Below are positions 10,033-19,276 of a stretch of DNA of 64,000 nucleotides, in pieces (positions within the stretch are counted from its first letter, which is position 1; each line of letters begins with the position of its first letter). The stretch lies in assembly GCF_009295635.1 (NCBI RefSeq), contig NZ_WHIW01000004.1, forward strand, positions 186,001-250,000. Direction: 5' to 3'. The notes beneath the pieces were generated by a model, which saw nothing but the letters and a program-made list of their open reading frames with translations, made no database searches and was not told the origin of the DNA. The stretch is from Alkalilimnicola sp. S0819 (GTDB lineage: Bacteria > Pseudomonadota > Gammaproteobacteria > Nitrococcales > WHIW01). The translations under genes were made by a program, and so were the position numbers.

Positions 10033-11043
10033 TTGACGGACGCTCCTCGTTATCTGGTCGTCGGCCCGTCCTGGGTCGGCGACATGGTCATGGCCCAGAG
10101 TCTGTTCATGCGCCTGCGCGAGACGCAGCCGCAGGCGGTGATCGACGTGCTCGCGCCGGGCTGGACCGAGCCGCTGCTCGCGCGCATGCCCCAGGTCAAC
10201 CAGGCGCTGACCATGCCCTTGGGGCACGGCCAGCTGCAGCTGGGTCTGCGTCGCCGGCTGGGGCGTGAACTGCGGGCCCGTGCCTATACCGATGCCCTCG
10301 TCCTGCCCAATTCCCTGAAATCCGCTCTGGTGCCGTACTGGGCCGGCATCCGCCGGCGGGTGGGCTATCGCGGCGAAGCGCGCTACGGCCTGCTCACCGA
10401 GCCGCGCGCGCTGGACAAGCAACGGCTGCAGCGCACGGTGGAGCGTTTCGTGGCACTGGCCGAGCCCGCCGATGCACCGCAGCCGCCACGCATTGACGCA
10501 CCCCGCCTGGTGGTGGAGGCCGACGGCGTGGCTGCGGCGCGCGCGCGCCTGGCGCTGGAGAGCGAAGCACCGGTGCTGGCGCTTTGCCCCGGAGCCGAGT
10601 ACGGACCGGCCAAGCGCTGGCCGGTGGGGTATTTCGCCGAGCTGGCGCGCGCGCACCTTGCCCGGGGCTGGCAGGTGTGGATCTTCGGCTCCCACAAGGA
10701 TCGCGAGGTGTCCGCGCAGATCGACCGCCTGAGCGGCGGACGCTGCGCCGATCTGGCCGGCGAGACCAGCCTGGCCGAGGCCATTGATCTGATGTCGGTG
10801 GCCAGCGCGGTGGTCAGTAACGATTCCGGCCTGATGCACGTGGCGGCGGCCCTGCAGCGACCCTTGGTGGCGCTGTACGGCTCCTCCGACCCGGGCTTTA
10901 CCCCGCCGCTGAACGATGAGGCCCGCATCCTGCGCCGCGGCCTGTCCTGCAGCCCCTGCTTCAAGCGGGAGTGCCCGCTGGGGCATCTGCGCTGTCTGCG
11001 CGAGATCACGCCGGAGCAGGTGCTGGCGCAGTTGCCGCGGTGA
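10033..11043 (+). CDS. waaF: ADP-heptose:LPS heptosyltransferase II
   Basis: GT9 glycosyltransferase adding the second heptose to the LPS inner core. It has 336 residues, with the N-terminal VVGPSWVGDMVMAQSLF motif and the C-terminal nucleotide-sugar site SNDSGLMHVAAALQRPLVALYG. The only start that preserves the N-terminal motif is a TTG at 10033. First glycosyltransferase of the core block; its stop overlaps the probable GTG start of waaG. Confidence 0.92.
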   Translation: MTDAPRYLVVGPSWVGDMVMAQSLFMRLRETQPQAVIDVLAPGWTEPLLARMPQVNQALTMPLGHGQLQLGLRRRLGRELRARAYTDALVLPNSLKSALVPYWAGIRRRVGYRGEARYGLLTEPRALDKQRLQRTVERFVALAEPADAPQPPRIDAPRLVVEADGVAAARARLALESEAPVLALCPGAEYGPAKRWPVGYFAELARAHLARGWQVWIFGSHKDREVSAQIDRLSGGRCADLAGETSLAEAIDLMSVASAVVSNDSGLMHVAAALQRPLVALYGSSDPGFTPPLNDEARILRRGLSCSPCFKRECPLGHLRCLREITPEQVLAQLPR

Positions 11044-12209
11044 AGCCGGCCATGGGCGTACCTGAACCGCTGAAGCTGGCATTCGCCGTCTCCCTGTTCT
11101 TCGAGTTCGGGGGCATGCAGCGCAGCATGCTGCGCATCCTCCGCGCCTGCCGCGATGCCGGCGCCGAGGTGCATGTCTACACCGGTGGCTGGCGTGCCCC
11201 GCGGGAGCCGGGTATCCACGTCCATGAGCTGGATACCCGCGCGCCCACCAACCACGCAAGCAATGCGCTGCTGGCGCGCAAGCTGGCCGAGGCCGTGGCG
11301 GCGGCCGGTGATTTCGACGCGGTGGTGGGTTTCACCAAGCTGCCGGGGCTGGATGTGTATTACGCGGGCGACCCCTGCTTCGCCGAGCGCCTGAGTGGGC
11401 GCATCCGTCTGCTGCGCTGGCTGCCCCGCTACCGGGCCTCGCTGGCTTTCGAGCGGGCCGTGTTCGCCGCCGGCGAGGATACCGACATACTGCTCATCGC
11501 CCACGATCAGGCCGAGATCTTCCGCCGCCACTACGGCACCGAGCCCGAGCGCCTGCACCTGCTGCCGCCGGGCATCAACCGCGGCCGGCTGGTGCCGCCG
11601 CCCCCGGACGAGGACATTCGCGCCGTGCGCGAGGAATTGGGCCTGGGCGCCGATGAGCGGTTGCTGCTCAATGTGGCGGCACGTTTTCGCACCAAGGGCG
11701 TGGATCGCATCCTGCGGGCCCAGGCCTCGCTGCCCGAGGCGCTGCGCGCCCGCACCCATCTGGCGGTGATCGGCGAGGACAAGGCCGGCCCTTACCAGCG
11801 GCTGGCGAAGCGGCTGGGGATCGCGCCCCGCGTGCACTTCCTGGGCGGCCGGAGCGATGTGGCCCGCTACTACTACGCGGCGGATCTGCTGGTGCACCCG
11901 GCCTATACCGAGAACACCGGCACCACCCTGATCGAGGCCATGGTCTGCGGCCTGCCGGTGCTCACCACCGCCAACTGCGGCTTCGCACCCTACGTGGAAG
12001 AGGCCCGCGCCGGCCTGGTATGCCCGCAGCCTTTCCAGCAGGCACGCTTCAATGCGCTTCTGGGCCAGGCGCTGGAGGATACGGATGCACTGACACGCTG
12101 GGGTGAGCAGGGTGCGGGCTACGCCGCGTCCCGGGACTTCTACAGCCTCATCGAGCGGGCGGCGGAGCGCATTCTCGCCCGTGCCCGGGCTAATCGGGAG
12201 CGCCCATGA
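11040..12209 (+). CDS. waaG: LPS core glycosyltransferase, WaaG type
   Basis: GT4 family (GT-B fold) enzyme of 389 residues that in relatives transfers glucose or another hexose to heptose II. Visible features are a glycine-rich N-terminal FFEFGGMQRSMLRI, KGVDRILRA in the donor domain, and HPAYTENTGTTLIEAMVCGLP, which carries the catalytic acidic region typical of WaaG. The start is either GTG 11040, overlapping the waaF stop, or ATG 11052. The stop overlaps the waaP ATG by four bases. The exact sugar cannot be read from sequence. Confidence 0.88.
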   Translation: MKPAMGVPEPLKLAFAVSLFFEFGGMQRSMLRILRACRDAGAEVHVYTGGWRAPREPGIHVHELDTRAPTNHASNALLARKLAEAVAAAGDFDAVVGFTKLPGLDVYYAGDPCFAERLSGRIRLLRWLPRYRASLAFERAVFAAGEDTDILLIAHDQAEIFRRHYGTEPERLHLLPPGINRGRLVPPPPDEDIRAVREELGLGADERLLLNVAARFRTKGVDRILRAQASLPEALRARTHLAVIGEDKAGPYQRLAKRLGIAPRVHFLGGRSDVARYYYAADLLVHPAYTENTGTTLIEAMVCGLPVLTTANCGFAPYVEEARAGLVCPQPFQQARFNALLGQALEDTDALTRWGEQGAGYAASRDFYSLIERAAERILARARANRERP

Positions 12210-12997
12210 TCCGCATCGAGCCGCCCTACCGGAGCCTGTTCGCCCAGTGGCGTTTCGAGGACTTTCTCGCCCTGGAAGGCCAGGTCTACAAGCGCATTCA
12301 GAACCGCCGCACCTTGCGTTTCGAGCGCGAGGGGCGGGGGTTCTTCATCAAGGTGCACCGGGGTGTGGGCTGGCGGGAGGTGTTCAAGAACCTCAGCCAG
12401 GGCAAGCTGCCGGTGCTGGGGGCGGGTAACGAGTGGCGGGCGATCCGCCGCCTGCACGCGCTGGGGCTGGATACCATGCGCGAGGTGGCGCTGGGCGTAC
12501 GGGGCTTGAACCCGGCCGCGCAGGAATCCTTCCTGGTAACCGAGGAGTTGGCTGAGACGCTGAGCCTGGAGCAATACGCCGCACTCTGGGCGACGCAGCC
12601 CCCAGCCCCGGCCTTTCGCCGGGCGCTGATCAAAGAGGTGGCGCGCATCGCCCGGGTACTGCACGGCAACGGTGTCAATCACCGGGATTTCTACATTTGC
12701 CACCTGTTGATGGACCGCGCCCAGCTGGCGCGGCCAGATCCGGCGAGCCTGCGCCTGTACGTGATCGATCTGCACCGCGCCCAGTGCCGACGCCGCACGC
12801 CCCGGCGCTGGGTGGTGAAGGATGTGGGGGCGCTGTACTACTCGGTGATGGACCTTGGGCTCGGTCGGCGGGACCTGCTGCGCTTCATGCGCGAGTACAG
12901 CGGCGGCAGCCTGCGCGAGACCCTGAGCCGGGACGCGGCCTTCTGGCGCGCGGTGCGGGGGCGCGCCCGGCGCCTCTACGGCAAGTCGCCGGGCTGA
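12206..12997 (+). CDS. waaP: LPS heptose I kinase WaaP
   Basis: Kinase-fold enzyme phosphorylating the first core heptose, a modification that stabilises the outer membrane through divalent cations. It has 263 residues. The catalytic loop NHRDFYICH has the aspartate at D161, and the metal-binding DLHRAQ has D188. The phosphate-anchoring lysine is probably in FFIKVHRG. It is the third gene of the waaF-waaG-waaP run, all overlapping or touching. The promoter of the rhamnose operon overlaps its stop. Confidence 0.93.
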   Translation: MIRIEPPYRSLFAQWRFEDFLALEGQVYKRIQNRRTLRFEREGRGFFIKVHRGVGWREVFKNLSQGKLPVLGAGNEWRAIRRLHALGLDTMREVALGVRGLNPAAQESFLVTEELAETLSLEQYAALWATQPPAPAFRRALIKEVARIARVLHGNGVNHRDFYICHLLMDRAQLARPDPASLRLYVIDLHRAQCRRRTPRRWVVKDVGALYYSVMDLGLGRRDLLRFMREYSGGSLRETLSRDAAFWRAVRGRARRLYGKSPG

Positions 12998-13022
12998 CCC
13001 GTGCCCATCGCGCGGCTACAAT
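12994..13022 (+). promoter_or_regulatory. Probable promoter of the rfbACDB operon
   Basis: CTGACC (12994-12999, 4/6 to the -35) and TACAAT (13017-13022, 5/6 to the -10) are separated by exactly 17 bases, overlapping the waaP stop codon. Confidence 0.5.
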
Positions 13023-13024
13023 GC

Positions 13025-13040
13025 CCCGATCATTATCGGG
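13025..13040 (+). promoter_or_regulatory. Small palindrome at the predicted rfbA transcription start
   Basis: CCCGAT (13025-13030) and ATCGGG (13035-13040) flank a 4-base spacer. The dyad lies just after the predicted -10 box and 10 bases before the rfbA ATG. It may be an operator or a leader hairpin. Confidence 0.4.
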
Positions 13041-13050
13041 ACGGTTCTCC

Positions 13051-13932
13051 ATGACGTGCAAAGGCATCATTCTCGCGGGCGGCACTGGCACCCGGCTGCA
13101 TCCGCTGACTCACACCGTGAGCAAGCAGCTGATGCCGGTCTACGACAAGCCCATGGTCTACTACCCCCTGGTCACCCTGATGCAGGCGGGCATACGCGAG
13201 ATCCTGGTCATCACCACGCCCCATGACCAGGCCGCCTTCCAGGCGCTGCTCGGCGACGGACGCCAATGGGGCCTGTCGCTCAGCTACGCCGCCCAACCCA
13301 GCCCCGACGGGCTGGCCCAGGCCTTCCTGATCGGCGAGGAGTTCATCGGCGATGAGCCGGTCTGCCTGATCCTGGGCGATAACATCTTCTACGGCGAGGG
13401 TCTGCCGGAGCGCCTGCGCCAGGCAGCCCAGCGCCGCGAAGGCGCCACCGTGTTCGGTTATTACGTCAAGGAGCCCCAGCGTTACGGCGTGGTGAGTTTC
13501 GATGCCGAGGGCCGGGCCGTGGATATCGAGGAGAAGCCCGAGCGGCCCCGCTCCCATTACGCGGTGACCGGGCTGTATTTTTACGACCGCGATGTGGTGG
13601 AGATCGCCCGCGGCATTCGCCCCTCCGCCCGGGGGGAGCTGGAGATCACCGACGTCAACCGTGCCTATCTCGCCCGGGGGGACCTGCAGGTGGAGCGCCT
13701 GGGACGCGGTACCGCCTGGCTGGACACCGGCACTCACGATGCGTTGCTGGATGCGGCGAACTTCGTGCGGGTGGTGGAGCAGCGCCAGGGGCTGAAGATT
13801 TCCTGCCCCGAGGAGATCGCCTACCGCCAGGGCTGGATCAGCTCCGAGGAGCTGGCCGCGCTGGCCGCGCCACTCAGCAAGAACAGCTACGGCGCCTATC
13901 TGCGCCTGATCCTCGAGGACGGTATGCCATGA
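13051..13932 (+). CDS. rfbA: Glucose-1-phosphate thymidylyltransferase
   Basis: Makes dTDP-glucose, the first step to dTDP-L-rhamnose. It has 293 residues, the normal length. The N-terminal nucleotide-binding loop [13 protein letters not shown], the [11 protein letters not shown] segment and [11 protein letters not shown] are all typical. The ATG at 13051 is chosen because the family begins a few residues before GIILAGG; the longer open frame upstream overlaps waaP. It heads a tight operon, with rfbC starting inside its stop. Confidence 0.97.
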   Translation: MTCKGIILAGGTGTRLHPLTHTVSKQLMPVYDKPMVYYPLVTLMQAGIREILVITTPHDQAAFQALLGDGRQWGLSLSYAAQPSPDGLAQAFLIGEEFIGDEPVCLILGDNIFYGEGLPERLRQAAQRREGATVFGYYVKEPQRYGVVSFDAEGRAVDIEEKPERPRSHYAVTGLYFYDRDVVEIARGIRPSARGELEITDVNRAYLARGDLQVERLGRGTAWLDTGTHDALLDAANFVRVVEQRQGLKISCPEEIAYRQGWISSEELAALAAPLSKNSYGAYLRLILEDGMP

Positions 13933-14477
13933 AGTTCACACCCTTGCATATCCCCGAGGTGGTGTTGATCGAGCCGAAGGTCTTCGGCGATGAGCGGGGG
14001 TTTTTCCTGGAGAGCTGGAACCGGCAAAGCTTCGCGAAGGCGGGCATCGACCAGGATTTCGTGCAGGACAACCACAGCTCGTCAGCCCAGGGAGTGCTGC
14101 GCGGCCTGCACTACCAGATCCGCCAGCCCCAGGGAAAACTGGTGCGGGTTATCAGCGGCGAAGTCTTCGACGTCGCGGTGGATCTGCGCCGCGGCTCGCC
14201 GCACTTCGGCCGCTGGGTGGGTGCGCGGCTGTCCGCGCAGAACAAGCACATGCTCTGGGTGCCGCCGGGTTTTGCCCACGGTTTCTACGTGCTCAGCGAG
14301 CGGGCCGAATTCTGCTACAAGTGCACCGACTACTACGCCCCGGAGCACGAGCGCAGCCTGCGCTGGGATGACTCGAGGCTTGCCATCGACTGGCCGCTGC
14401 CCCCTGGCACGGAACCGGTGCTGTCCGCCAAGGACGCCGACGCGGTGGGCCTGGCGGAGGCGGAGGTGTATCCGTGA
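13929..14477 (+). CDS. rfbC: dTDP-4-dehydrorhamnose 3,5-epimerase
   Basis: Cupin-fold epimerase for the third step of dTDP-L-rhamnose synthesis. It has 182 residues. The family signature is seen in [20 protein letters not shown], which holds the catalytic histidine, and in [11 protein letters not shown]. Four-base overlaps (ATGA) with rfbA upstream and (GTGA) rfbD downstream indicate coupled translation. Confidence 0.96.
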   Translation: MKFTPLHIPEVVLIEPKVFGDERGFFLESWNRQSFAKAGIDQDFVQDNHSSSAQGVLRGLHYQIRQPQGKLVRVISGEVFDVAVDLRRGSPHFGRWVGARLSAQNKHMLWVPPGFAHGFYVLSERAEFCYKCTDYYAPEHERSLRWDDSRLAIDWPLPPGTEPVLSAKDADAVGLAEAEVYP

Positions 14478-15340
14478 AGGTGCTGGTCACCGGCGGCGCC
14501 GGGCAGTTGGGACGGGAGCTGGCTCGCAGCCGCCCCGAGGGCGTGGAACTGTTGAGCCCCGAGCGAAAGGCGCTGGACATCGTCGATGGGGCCGCGGTGG
14601 ATGACTTCCTGCGCACCCACGCGCCGGCTGTCATCATCAACGCCGCCGCCTACACGGCGGTGGACCGGGCCGAACAGGAAGCGGCGCTGGCCGAAGCGGT
14701 GAATGCCGAAGGGGCGGCCAACCTGGCCCGAGCCGCCCGTGCGCAGGGCGCGCGCCTGGTGCAGGTCTCCACCGATTTTGTCTTCGATGGTGCCCAGGGC
14801 CGCCCCTACCGCCCGGAGGATGCCGTCGGCCCCCTGAGCGTCTACGGGCAGAGCAAGCTGCGTGGCGAGCAGGCGGTGCGCGAACAGCTGGGCGATGAGG
14901 CGCTGATCCTGCGCACCGCCTGGGTCTATGCCGCGCAAGGTAAAAACTTCGTGCACAGCATGCTGCGGCTGATGGCCGAGCGCGACGAGCTGGCGGTGGT
15001 CGTGGACCAGTTGGGCACGCCCACCTGGGCGCGCGGCCTCGCGGCGGCCATCTGGCGGGCTCTGGCGCTGGGCATCAGGGGCACACAGCACTGGACCGAT
15101 GCCGGTGTGGCGAGCTGGTACGATTTCGCCGTGGCCATCCAGGAAGAGGCGCTGGCGCTGGGCCTGCTGGAGCGTCCCGTGACCATCCGCCCCATCCGCA
15201 GCGAACAGTTCCCCACCCCGGCCCGCCGCCCCGCCGGCGCCGTGCTGGACAAGTCCGCCTTCTGGGAGGCGCTGGGTGAAGTCCCGCCCCACTGGCGAGT
15301 GGCGCTGCGGGCCATGTTGAAGGAGCTCGCCCATGGCTAG
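14474..15340 (+). CDS. rfbD: dTDP-4-dehydrorhamnose reductase
   Basis: Short-chain dehydrogenase completing dTDP-L-rhamnose. It has 288 residues and begins at a GTG. The NAD(P)H loop is VTGGAGQLGREL, followed by VSTDFVFDG and the catalytic YxxxK in VYGQSKLRGE. It overlaps rfbC by four bases and rfbB by eight. Confidence 0.95.
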   Translation: MKVLVTGGAGQLGRELARSRPEGVELLSPERKALDIVDGAAVDDFLRTHAPAVIINAAAYTAVDRAEQEAALAEAVNAEGAANLARAARAQGARLVQVSTDFVFDGAQGRPYRPEDAVGPLSVYGQSKLRGEQAVREQLGDEALILRTAWVYAAQGKNFVHSMLRLMAERDELAVVVDQLGTPTWARGLAAAIWRALALGIRGTQHWTDAGVASWYDFAVAIQEEALALGLLERPVTIRPIRSEQFPTPARRPAGAVLDKSAFWEALGEVPPHWRVALRAMLKELAHG

Positions 15341-16400
15341 CTTGCTGGTTACCGGCGGTGCCGGCTTCATCGGCGCGAACTTTGTCCACTACTGGCTGGC
15401 GCGCTACCCCGAGGACCGGCTGGTGGTGCTGGATGCGCTCACCTATGCGGGGCGGCGGGAAAATCTGGCGCCAGTGCTCGAACAGCCGGCGCTGCGCTTC
15501 GTCCACGGTGATATTCGGGATCAGGCGCTGGTGGAGCGCCTGCTGCGCGAAGAGTCCCTGGACACGGTGGTGCATTTCGCCGCCGAGAGCCACGTGGACC
15601 GCTCCATCAGCGGGCCCGCGGCCTTCGTGGAGACCAATGTCACGGGCACGCTGAGCCTGTTGCAGGCAGCGCAGAACGTGTGGCTGGCGGGCAGCGGCCG
15701 CCCGCACCGCTTTCACCACGTCTCCACGGACGAGGTCTACGGCTCCCTGGGCCCAGCCGATCCGGCTTTCACCGAGACCACCGCCTACGCGCCCAATTCT
15801 CCCTATTCGGCGAGCAAGGCCGCCTCCGATCATCTGGTGCGCGCCTGGCACCACACCTACGGCCTGCAGGTTACCACCAGCAACTGCTCCAACAACTACG
15901 GCCCCTATCAGTTCCCCGAAAAGCTCATCCCCCTGATGCTCACCCGCCTGCTGCACGGCGAGTCGCTGCCGGTTTATGGCGATGGACGCAACGTGCGCGA
16001 TTGGCTGCACGTGGAAGACCATGCCCGGGGCATAGAGCAGGTGCTGCGGCGAGGGCGCGTGGGTGAGGTCTATAACATCGGCGGCGAGAACGAGTGGAAC
16101 AACATCGCGCTGGTGCGCCTGATCTGCGCGCGTCTGGATGAGACCTTCGCCGCGCGCCCGGAGCTTTCCGCCCGTTACCCCGAGGCCGCGCCGGCGCGCG
16201 GCGAGCCCTGCGAGAGCCTGATCCGCTTCGTCCGCGACCGGCCCGGCCATGACGCGCGCTACGCCATCAACCCGGACAAGGTGCGCGCGGAGCTGGATTT
16301 TCGGCCCGCGCACACCCTGGAGAGCGGGCTGGCCGCGACCATGGAGTGGTACCTGGCCCATCCCCAGTGGTGGCGCCCCCTGTGCCGGGCGGCGGGCTGA
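15333..16400 (+). CDS. rfbB: dTDP-glucose 4,6-dehydratase
   Basis: Extended SDR enzyme for the second step of the rhamnose pathway. It has 355 residues, with the NAD loop [28 protein letters not shown], and the catalytic YSASK. With rfbA, rfbC and rfbD it gives a complete pathway in A-C-D-B order. The gene for waaC starts 3 bases after its stop, so the heptosyltransferase is probably read from the same transcript. Confidence 0.97.
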   Translation: MASLLVTGGAGFIGANFVHYWLARYPEDRLVVLDALTYAGRRENLAPVLEQPALRFVHGDIRDQALVERLLREESLDTVVHFAAESHVDRSISGPAAFVETNVTGTLSLLQAAQNVWLAGSGRPHRFHHVSTDEVYGSLGPADPAFTETTAYAPNSPYSASKAASDHLVRAWHHTYGLQVTTSNCSNNYGPYQFPEKLIPLMLTRLLHGESLPVYGDGRNVRDWLHVEDHARGIEQVLRRGRVGEVYNIGGENEWNNIALVRLICARLDETFAARPELSARYPEAAPARGEPCESLIRFVRDRPGHDARYAINPDKVRAELDFRPAHTLESGLAATMEWYLAHPQWWRPLCRAAG

Positions 16401-16403
16401 GCG

Positions 16404-17456
16404 GTGCGTCTGCTGCTGATCAAGACCTCCTCCCTGGGTGATGTGGTGCACACCCTGCCGGCGCTGAGCGATGCCCTGGCCGCCCGTCCCGATCTGCGGG
16501 TGGACTGGGTGGTGGAGGAAGCCTTCGCGCCCATCGCCCGGCGTCACCCGGCGGTGGCGCGGGTTATCCCCTGCGCGCTGCGGCGCTGGCGCAAGCACCC
16601 TTGGCGGGCCTGGCGCAGTGGCGAATGGCGGGCCTTTCGCGAGCAGCTCAAGGGCTCGGGCGCCGATCGGGTGCTGGACGCCCAGGGGCTGATCAAGAGT
16701 GCCTTCATCGCTCGCCTGGCGCCCGGGCCGCGTCACGGCCTGGACGCGCGCTCCGCCCGGGAGCCTCTGTCCGCGCGGGTGCTGGACGTGGCCCATGCGG
16801 TGCCCCGCGGCGGGCATGCCATCGACCGGCTGCGGGATCTGTTCGCCCAGGCCCTGGACTATCCGCGCCCCCACACCGCCCCCGATTACGGCCTGCGGCC
16901 CGCCGCCCGGAAGGGGGCGCTGGCCAAAGGGGCGCGGCTGATGTTCATTCACGGCACCACCTGGGCCACCAAGCATTGGCCGGAGAGCTACTGGCGCGTA
17001 CTGGCGGAACGGGCGGTGGCCGAGGGCCTGCGCGTGGAGCTGCCCTGGGGCAACGAGGCCGAGCGCCTTCGTGCCGAGCGGCTGGCCGAGGGGCTGATCG
17101 GCGTACGGGTGTTGCCGAAGCTGAGTCTGGACGAGCTGCTGGTGGAGCTGCTCGATTGCGATGGTTTCGTGGCGGTGGACACCGGCATCGCCCATCTGGC
17201 CGCCGCCGCGGGACAGCCCGGGGTCGCGCTCTACGGCCCCACCTCGGCGGATCTGACCGGGGTGCTGGGTGCGCGCGCGCGCAGCCTGGCCGCGGAATTC
17301 CCCTGCGCGCCCTGCCTTTCCCGGCGTTGCAGCTATACCGGCCCCCGGCAGCCCGGGGTGGAGCCGCCCTGTTTTGGCGAGCTGCCGCCGGCGCGGGTGT
17401 GGGAGGCGCTACGCGCGCTCAGTAGGGGCGAGGCTCCCCCTCCGGCCGAGTCTTGA
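16404..17456 (+). CDS. waaC: ADP-heptose:LPS heptosyltransferase I
   Basis: GT9 enzyme adding the first heptose onto Kdo. It has 350 residues from GTG 16404. Landmarks are the N-terminal LLIKTSSLGDVVHTLPAL, the DAQGLIKSAFIA segment, which separates WaaC from WaaF, and VAVDTGIAHLAAAAG in the ADP-heptose site. It lies downstream of the rhamnose operon rather than beside waaF. Its last 38 bases overlap the convergent acyltransferase gene. Confidence 0.94.
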   Translation: MRLLLIKTSSLGDVVHTLPALSDALAARPDLRVDWVVEEAFAPIARRHPAVARVIPCALRRWRKHPWRAWRSGEWRAFREQLKGSGADRVLDAQGLIKSAFIARLAPGPRHGLDARSAREPLSARVLDVAHAVPRGGHAIDRLRDLFAQALDYPRPHTAPDYGLRPAARKGALAKGARLMFIHGTTWATKHWPESYWRVLAERAVAEGLRVELPWGNEAERLRAERLAEGLIGVRVLPKLSLDELLVELLDCDGFVAVDTGIAHLAAAAGQPGVALYGPTSADLTGVLGARARSLAAEFPCAPCLSRRCSYTGPRQPGVEPPCFGELPPARVWEALRALSRGEAPPPAES

Positions 17457-18348
17457 AGCGCCGATGCGCCCAGAGGTACTGCTCCGGGCGCTGTCGCACC
17501 CATTCCTCGATGAAGGCGTTGATGCGCCAGGCATCGGCATGCTCGTCGCCGCTGGGGTAGCCCTCCAGCGGCGGGTGCAGGATGATCTGATAACGGCCGT
17601 CGGGGCGGTGGTAGAACTGGGCGGGGATGATCGTGGCCTTGCTCATGCCCGCCAGCCGCGCGGTGCCGGTGACCGTGGCCGCCGACACGCCGCAAAAGGG
17701 CACGAACACGCTGTGGCGGCGGCCGTAGTCCTGATCCGGCGCGTACCACACCGGCATGCCCTTGCGCAGGGCGCGGATCATGCCGCGGACATCGTGGCGC
17801 TCGATGGCGCTGTCGTAGTAACGGTTGCGGGCCCGGCGCAGGATGTATTCCATCACCGGGTTCTTGTGGGCCCGGTAGGTGACCGGGAAATTGGCATGGG
17901 GCACCAGCAGCCGACCGGCGATCTCCAGCGAGGTGAAGTGCCCGCCCACCAACAGCACGCCCTGTCCTCGGGCCAGCGCCGCCTGCAGATGCTCCAGCCC
18001 CTGGATCTCGCCCAGCGGCGCGAAGCGTTCATCCCCCACCCACCAGGCCCAGCCCATCTCGATTACCGTCATGCCGGTGTACTCGAAGTTGCGCCGCACC
18101 AGCGCCTCACGCTCCGCTTCACTGAGCTCCGGGAAGCACAGCCGCACATTCACCTGCGCGATGTGCCGCCGGCTCTTTGCCAGTCGGTAGCTCAGCCGCC
18201 CCAGGGCGCGACCGATCGCCATGCCCGCCCGGTGAGGCAGGCGGGTAATCAGCCAGAGCAGCCCCAGGCCCAGCCACAGGGGCCAGTGGCGGGGGTGCAG
18301 CAGACGGCGGCGGGTGATTACGGTGGCCTTGGCACGGGCTCGGGACAT
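17419..18348 (-). CDS. Lipid A biosynthesis acyltransferase (LpxL/HtrB family)
   Basis: Inner-membrane late acyltransferase adding a secondary fatty acid to Kdo-lipid A. It has 309 residues, with a hydrophobic N-terminal anchor (about 25-40), the catalytic HX4E motif in GGHFTSLEI, and the YRAHKNP and ARNRYYDS segments of the family. Sequence alone does not decide between LpxL- and LpxM-like specificity. Transcribed toward waaC, overlapping its 3' end by 38 bases. Confidence 0.9.
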   Translation of the reverse strand: MSRARAKATVITRRRLLHPRHWPLWLGLGLLWLITRLPHRAGMAIGRALGRLSYRLAKSRRHIAQVNVRLCFPELSEAEREALVRRNFEYTGMTVIEMGWAWWVGDERFAPLGEIQGLEHLQAALARGQGVLLVGGHFTSLEIAGRLLVPHANFPVTYRAHKNPVMEYILRRARNRYYDSAIERHDVRGMIRALRKGMPVWYAPDQDYGRRHSVFVPFCGVSAATVTGTARLAGMSKATIIPAQFYHRPDGRYQIILHPPLEGYPSGDEHADAWRINAFIEEWVRQRPEQYLWAHRRFKTRPEGEPRPY

Positions 18349-18415
18349 GGTACGTATCGCTTGCCTGGGAATGCGGCCATTCTACCCGCCGTGGCGGCAC
18401 AAGGCAGCGCCGGGT

Positions 18416-18444
18416 TCGACAGGCCATCGGTGGTCCCCTAAAAT
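18416..18444 (+). promoter_or_regulatory. Probable promoter of the GT2-hldE-kinase-carbamoyltransferase operon
   Basis: TCGACA (18416-18421, 5/6 to the -35) and TAAAAT (18439-18444, 5/6 to the -10) are 17 bases apart, giving a leader of about 25 bases before the GT2 start codon at 18476. Confidence 0.55.
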
Positions 18445-18475
18445 CCGCCGGCAGACAAAGCCTTGAGGTGGCACG

Positions 18476-19273
18476 ATGGCGGACGTTTCCATACTGGTTC
18501 CCAACTACAAGACCGAACAACTGACCAAGATTTGCCTGCGTCTGCTGCGCAAGCACACCGATCCGACCCGCATTCGGGTCATTGCCGTGGATAACCACTC
18601 CCGGGACGCCTCCACCGAGTACCTGCGCTCCCTAAGTTGGATCGAGCTGATCGAGCGCCAGCCGGAGCCGGACGACACGCCTTCCCTGTCCCACTCCCGG
18701 GCGCTCGACATGGCGCTGGCGCGGGTGGACACCCCCTACGTGCTGTCCATTCACACCGACACCTTCGTCTACCGCGACGACTGGCTGGATTACCTGCTCG
18801 CCCCCTTCCAGGCCAATCCCGATGTGGCCGGCGTGGGGTCCTGGAAGCTGGAGGTGAAGCCGCCGCTGCGTCGTGCCGCCAAGGCCATCGAGGACTACTG
18901 GCAGCGCAAGACCTACCCCCTGCGCGGCCGCCCCCTGCCCGAGGAACTGGTGGAAGGGCATTATCTGCGCAGCCACTGCGCGATCTACCGCACCGACCTG
19001 ATTCGCGAGTACGGCCTGAGCTTCTCCGCCGACCGTGATACCGCCGGTCGCAAGTTGCACCAGGCCCTGGTGGCGAAGGGCCACGAGATGGTTTTCCTGC
19101 CCGCGCCCGCGCTGATGCGCTACATGCTGCATCTCAACCACGCCACCATGGTGTTGAACCCGGAGCTGGGCTCCCGCAGCCGCTCCATCCGCAAGGGGCT
19201 CAAGCGCATAGAACAGGGCCTGAAGACCATCCAGGCCGAGCGGGTGCTGGCCGATGTCAGCCTGGATGCCTGA
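18476..19273 (+). CDS. Glycosyltransferase family 2 protein
   Basis: A 265-residue GT-A fold transferase with VSILVPNYKT at the N-terminus, VDNHSRDAST, and a DxD-like SIHTDTF near residue 98. GAGGTGG precedes the ATG. It sits at the head of a plus-strand run with hldE and core-modifying enzymes, so it probably adds a sugar to the core or O antigen. Donor and acceptor are unknown. Confidence 0.8.
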   Translation: MADVSILVPNYKTEQLTKICLRLLRKHTDPTRIRVIAVDNHSRDASTEYLRSLSWIELIERQPEPDDTPSLSHSRALDMALARVDTPYVLSIHTDTFVYRDDWLDYLLAPFQANPDVAGVGSWKLEVKPPLRRAAKAIEDYWQRKTYPLRGRPLPEELVEGHYLRSHCAIYRTDLIREYGLSFSADRDTAGRKLHQALVAKGHEMVFLPAPALMRYMLHLNHATMVLNPELGSRSRSIRKGLKRIEQGLKTIQAERVLADVSLDA

Positions 19274-19276
19274 GCG

